Assembly (NCBI GenBank): GCA_018713405.1
Contig: DVOR01000059.1
Location: 1-8,381, forward strand
DNA: 8,381 nucleotides
Direction of reading: 5' to 3'
Source: Candidatus Spyradenecus faecavium
GTDB taxonomy: Bacteria > Verrucomicrobiota > Kiritimatiellia > RFP12 > DVOR01
Shown here: positions 6,111 to 8,381 of the stretch, one piece after another
Layout of the letters: each line of letters begins with the position of its first letter
Numbering within the stretch: position 1 is the stretch's first letter
Notes under the pieces: generated by a model
Database searches by the model: none
Seen by the model: only the letters and a program-made list of their open reading frames with translations
What the model was told of the DNA's origin: nothing
Program-made: the position numbers and the translations under genes

Positions 6111-6725
6111 TCACAGGTCGATGCCGGCAAAGACGTCGCGCCACAGCATGCACCGGGCGAAGTACCTGGACGAGGCCGTGCGCCTCTCATCCAGCGACCG
6201 CAGGAGCTCAGCCCGCGCTTTTTCCGTGTCGCCCCCGTGCGCCAGCCACCGGGTTTCGATGGCGGCTTGGCGCGGCAGGAGCCTCTGCTCGAGCGACGCC
6301 AACCCGGCGTCCACGCCCTCAAGCGGCGCCTCGGCCCGTCGGAAGAACAGGACGTAACTGTTGTCATGCACGCGCTTCAGGAATTGCCCGAGGGACATGG
6401 CGCACAGGTTGGCGCGCAGTCTCTGCCGGGACCTTTCGTTGGTCGCGTAACGGAACCAGGCGGCCCCGGCCGATAGGTCCAAGAACCTGAACGTGTGTTG
6501 CAGCGTCAGGGTCGCAAGCATCATGCAGTCCGAGACGCAGATGTTGAAGACGAGGAAGCGGACACGCTCGACGCCGGTCTCAGCGTCGCCGTCGATGGCA
6601 TGGAGGTACTTGCCGTCCTCCAGGAACCGGACGGCACGGTCATACAGTTCCCGGCGCTCGGCCGGCCCCAGATCGACCGGGATCGTGTCGGCAAAGCCAA
6701 TCTCGCAAACGGTGTGGACAAACAT
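6111..6725 (-). CDS. Hypothetical protein, 204 aa
   Basis: I do not recognise this protein. It starts MFVHTVCEIGFADTIPVDLG with AAAGGA ten bases upstream of the ATG; the open frame extends further back, but only as a shadow of the Sel1 gene in another frame. The sequence looks soluble and mostly helical, with no signal peptide or clear membrane span. It contains a hydrophobic stretch, RFLVFNICVSDCMMLATLTL (about 56-75), and a charged helical C-terminal half (about 135-190). Cysteines are scattered and do not form zinc pairs. It follows the Sel1-repeat gene on the same strand after 62 bases, so the two are probably co-transcribed, which hints at a shared role. A function cannot be given. Confidence 0.75.
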   Translation of the reverse strand: MFVHTVCEIGFADTIPVDLGPAERRELYDRAVRFLEDGKYLHAIDGDAETGVERVRFLVFNICVSDCMMLATLTLQHTFRFLDLSAGAAWFRYATNERSRQRLRANLCAMSLGQFLKRVHDNSYVLFFRRAEAPLEGVDAGLASLEQRLLPRQAAIETRWLAHGGDTEKARAELLRSLDERRTASSRYFARCMLWRDVFAGIDL

Positions 6726-6787
6726 GGTCAAAGCGTCCTTTCTCAGACGATAGGAACAAAGAGGTTGGAAACAAAGCCCGGGGGCGC

Positions 6788-7771
6788 TCAGGCCTCGGGG
6801 CACTTCGGCAGGCGGTCCAGGGCGTCGACGAGCAACGCCCCGAGGCGCTCCTTCTCGTGGCCCGGGTGGCGCAGCTGCCCCATCTCCAGGTGCCCCTGAC
6901 GGCCCAGGTTGGCCTCCGTGAAGCTCGGCGGCGCGATCAGGCCCTGCCCGGCCATCCACAGCAGATGGGCCCGCGCCTCGCCCTTGAAGTTGTTGAGACA
7001 GCTGAAGAAGGCCTGCCCGTCGACGCGGCGCGTGAGCTTCACACAGTCCTTCCCGCCCGGCAGCCGCACCCGCAGGGTGTACGCGTCGCCGGACAGCCCC
7101 TTCCTGGACGCGACGCGCCAGAAGAGCCGCATCGCCCCATCGACGTCGCCCGCCCGCTCGCGGCAGACGCCCAGCCGCCAGAGCGCGCCGGGGTCCGGCA
7201 GGAACGGCGGCTCCTTGCGGGGCCCCCACATCCGCGTGAGGTCGGCCGGGTGCCAGGTGTACGGCGAACGCCCGGTCCGCGCCGCGGCGGCCTCCAGCGC
7301 GGTGAGCCGCCGCAGCCACGGCTCGGCCAAGTCGGCCCGGCCCGCGTCGAAGAGCAGCAGCGACAGGTCGCGGAGCGCCTCCGGCACGCCCCGGCACGCG
7401 GCCTGGTTCAGCAAGTCCAGCCACTCGGGGAACGGGGCGCTCTGCGACAGGATGTACATCGCCATCGGCACGCCCCCCGCCGCCGCCTGCCGCATCAGCG
7501 CCAGGTGCGCCTCCCGAGGCGACCCCTCCAGCCCCGCCAGGCCCGGCGTGCTCCGCCCGCACAGCAACGCCTCCGCCAGCCGGAACGCCGCCTGGGCGCT
7601 CCCGGCCTTCGCCGCCGCCCCCAGCCAACGCCCCATCCGCTCGCGCGACGCCAGCGTCTCCGGGCGCACCGCGTCGTAGTGAAACGCCAGCGCCTCCATC
7701 GCGCCCACGTCACCGGCCTCCGCCTCGCGCGTCCAGGCCGCGAGGCGCCGCTTCATGCTTGCATCCATCAT
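6788..7771 (-). CDS. Sel1-like repeat protein, 327 aa
   Basis: Probable protein-interaction scaffold. The Sel1/TPR-type signature, a Gly three residues before an Ala between amphipathic helices, recurs as AGDVGA (19-24), AGSAQA (56-61), GGVPMA (99-104) and RGVPEA (127-132). A further TPR-like pair follows around 198-221 (LWRLGVCRERAGDVDGAMRLFWRVA). The rest of the C-terminal half, 222-327, is not recognised. The start at MMDASMKRR is chosen because GAGGAAAGGGGG precedes it at good spacing; an upstream TTG at 7897 would add 42 residues of unlikely composition. No signal peptide is seen, so a cytoplasmic place is inferred. It is followed by the 204-aa gene and preceded by two candidate small ORFs. 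Binding partners are unknown. Confidence 0.85.
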   Translation of the reverse strand: MMDASMKRRLAAWTREAEAGDVGAMEALAFHYDAVRPETLASRERMGRWLGAAAKAGSAQAAFRLAEALLCGRSTPGLAGLEGSPREAHLALMRQAAAGGVPMAMYILSQSAPFPEWLDLLNQAACRGVPEALRDLSLLLFDAGRADLAEPWLRRLTALEAAAARTGRSPYTWHPADLTRMWGPRKEPPFLPDPGALWRLGVCRERAGDVDGAMRLFWRVASRKGLSGDAYTLRVRLPGGKDCVKLTRRVDGQAFFSCLNNFKGEARAHLLWMAGQGLIAPPSFTEANLGRQGHLEMGQLRHPGHEKERLGALLVDALDRLPKCPEA

Positions 7772-7787
7772 GGCGTTCCCCCTTTCC

Positions 7788-7907
7788 TCACGCGACGCAC
7801 CACGCCCACGCGCGGCACAGCCGAGACACCTCGGCGCACCCACGGCACTGCAGGGAAAAAACAGGGAAACGGGAGCGGACTCCCACTGCAACGACAAGAT
7901 TGCTCAT
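7788..7907 (-). CDS. Candidate small ORF, 39 aa
   Basis: ATG at 7907 with a strong ribosome site, AAAAGGAG (7914-7921), six bases upstream; AAAGGAGCGC here is shared with the AAA-ATPase gene's start region. The product begins MSNLVVAVGVRSRFPVFSLQ and ends in a Cys/Trp/Arg-rich tail. The TGA stop (7788-7790) begins the TGAGGAAAGG that serves as ribosome site of the Sel1 gene 16 bases on, which would allow coupled translation. Against it: residue composition resembles translated non-coding DNA and nothing known is recognised. It may be a leader peptide, a decayed gene start, or chance. Confidence 0.35.
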   Translation of the reverse strand: MSNLVVAVGVRSRFPVFSLQCRGCAEVSRLCRAWAWCVA

Positions 7908-7935
7908 CTTGCGCTCCTTTTCTGCCGCTGTTGAG

Positions 7936-8064
7936 TCACCGACCGGAAACGAGGCGACAGAACTCCTCGGTCGGTTCTAAGACCAAACAGGCAACGCGCC
8001 CGTCTTGGCCCTTCGAAAAACAATGCCGTCTGGACACTCCATCAGGCGGAAGACGATAGACCAT
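7936..8064 (-). CDS. Candidate small ORF, 42 aa, first in the Sel1 operon
   Basis: ATG at 8064 lies about 20 bases after the predicted start point of the promoter at 8092-8119, with GAGG six bases upstream. The peptide begins MVYRLPPDGVSRRHCFSKGQ and continues with a plausible mix of residues (LEPTEEFCRLV near the end). Codon thirds are less GC-biased than in neighbouring genes. A frame continuing further upstream to 8283 runs through repeat DNA and is rejected. No family is recognised. The leader position makes a real or regulatory peptide possible. Confidence 0.35.
   Translation of the reverse strand: MVYRLPPDGVSRRHCFSKGQDGRVACLVLEPTEEFCRLVSGR
7938..7975 (-). promoter_or_regulatory. Hairpin in the leader of the Sel1 operon
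   Basis: On the minus strand ACCGACC pairs with GGTCGGT over 7 bp, enclosing a second GAGG/CCTC stem. It overlaps the last codons and stop of the 42-aa ORF and lies upstream of the next ribosome site. No T tract follows, so it is not a standard terminator. Coupling or attenuation is possible but only inferred. Confidence 0.35.
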
Positions 8065-8091
8065 CGCTGGCCTCGCCCAAAAACATATAAA

Positions 8092-8119
8092 ATTATACCA
8101 ATTATTTCCAGGGTTACAA
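8092..8119 (-). promoter_or_regulatory. Near-consensus extended -10 promoter for the Sel1 operon
   Basis: On the minus strand TTGTAA (8114-8119) and a perfect TATAAT (8092-8097) are separated by 16 bp, with TG one base before the -10 (TGGTATAAT). The surrounding DNA is AT-rich in an otherwise GC-rich window. The predicted start point near 8085 leaves about 20 bases to the 42-aa ORF and about 310 bases to the Sel1 ATG. It is the best-formed promoter in the window. Confidence 0.72.
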
Positions 8120-8230
8120 CAAAAAAATGCAAGCAAGGCAACTTTTTTCTCTGCCGGCTTGCCGCTCCCCTTCCCAGCCTTACCCGCAGTCGCCTTCAGG
8201 CACGTCCGCAGAACTGCCACCGCACGCCGC

Positions 8231-8260
8231 CTATTGGTCCTATTTGTCCCATTGGTCCTA
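8231..8260. repeat. 9-bp tandem repeat, about 3.3 copies
   Basis: CTATTGGTC (8231), CTATTTGTC (8240), CCATTGGTC (8249) and a partial CTA follow one another without gaps, giving a degenerate 9-bp unit. On the minus strand it reads TAGGACCAA-like and would encode Asn-Gly-Thr/Asn-Arg-Thr if translated, which explains the spurious frame there. My recollection that such arrays occur between genes in Kiritimatiellota-like genomes is unverified. Confidence 0.8.
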
Positions 8261-8283
8261 CCGCATTGCCTGATGCGTCCCAT

Positions 8284-8357
8284 CCAGGCACGTCCTGCGG
8301 ACGTGCCTGGGGTGCAGGGCGAACTTCGCCCTGCCGGGGCGTGGGGCAGCGCCCCAC
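8284..8357. repeat. Three consecutive strong hairpins
   Basis: Hairpin A: CCAGGCACGTCC (8284-8295) with its exact complement at 8299-8310, loop TGC. Hairpin B: GCAGGGCG (8314-8321) with CGCCCTGC (8327-8334), loop AACTT. Hairpin C: GTGGGGC (8341-8347) with GCCCCAC (8351-8357), loop AGC. A pyrimidine run with TTTTT follows C on the plus strand. The AGGCACGTCC arm of A also occurs alone at 8198-8207. Spacing of 3 and 6 bases between the hairpins suggests one composite intergenic element, REP/BIME-like; a compound terminator for a gene outside the window is the alternative. Confidence 0.75.
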
Positions 8358-8381
8358 ATCCTTCCTTTTTCCCATCTATCC

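Larger units (their letters stand above)
8101..8381. other. Non-coding end region
   Basis: No convincing gene lies here. The stretch holds the upstream part of the Sel1 operon promoter, A/T runs around 8121-8147, the AGGCACGTCC copy at 8198, the 9-bp tandem repeat and the three hairpins. The minus-strand frame running from 8283 crosses all of these and has a low-complexity, repeat-derived sequence. Confidence 0.7.

Noticed and set aside
7820..7835. GCCGAG/CTCGGC hairpin inside the 39-aa ORF
   Set aside because: A 6-bp stem is common by chance in DNA of this base composition and no function is suggested by its position.
6857..8059. 400-aa plus-strand frame antisense to the Sel1 gene
   Set aside because: Arg/Pro/Gln-rich shadow sequence that runs through the Sel1 operon leader.
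7936..8283. 115-aa minus-strand frame as a whole gene
   Set aside because: Its upstream two thirds translate the 9-bp repeat, a hairpin arm and the promoter itself; only the last 42 codons after the promoter are kept as a candidate.

Overview
The window is GC-rich bacterial chromosome carrying one recognisable housekeeping gene, dnaN (replication sliding clamp). The organism looks Gram-negative-like and uncultured. The 9-bp tandem repeat (GGTCCTATT-type), the AAA-ATPase/PD-(D/E)XK gene and the Sel1-repeat gene suggest a PVC-group anaerobe (Kiritimatiellota or Verrucomicrobiota). That placement is a tentative inference; no marker here fixes it.

Layout, left to right. (1) Positions 1-2277, plus strand: a two-gene polar amino acid ABC importer. 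The first gene fuses a lipobox-bearing solute-binding domain to the permease and lacks only its extreme N-terminus. The second is the ATPase and overlaps it by 8 bp. Codons in this cassette end almost always in C, unlike the rest of the window. (2) 2293-2323: an intrinsic terminator reading on the minus strand. (3) 2336-3904, minus: an AAA-ATPase-like/PD-(D/E)XK nuclease protein with its own extended -10 promoter, and three evenly spaced AAACCCTAAGGG-type palindromes upstream. (4) 4135-4650, minus: an XRE-type HTH protein with an eight-cysteine zinc-ribbon tail. (5) 4692-4827: a large near-palindrome, with 30-bp outer arms differing at one position and packed with TTATCAACA-like 9-mers, between dnaN and the XRE gene. 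(6) 4896-6008, minus: dnaN, with its own promoter and a 3' hairpin. (7) 6111-8064, minus: a likely operon behind a near-consensus extended -10 promoter at about 8092-8119. It holds two candidate small ORFs (42 and 39 aa), a Sel1-repeat protein and a 204-aa protein of unknown function. (8) 8101-8381: non-coding DNA with a 9-bp tandem repeat and three consecutive strong hairpins.

How the parts may work together: the ABC genes make a complete importer (binding domain, permease, ATPase). dnaN is transcribed separately from the Sel1 operon upstream of it. The most notable structure is the palindrome next to dnaN. Its AT-rich, DnaA-box-like repeats make it a candidate replication origin or replication-linked control site, though a MITE-like insertion or an operator of the XRE gene is also possible. 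No tRNA, rRNA, CRISPR array or intact insertion sequence was seen.
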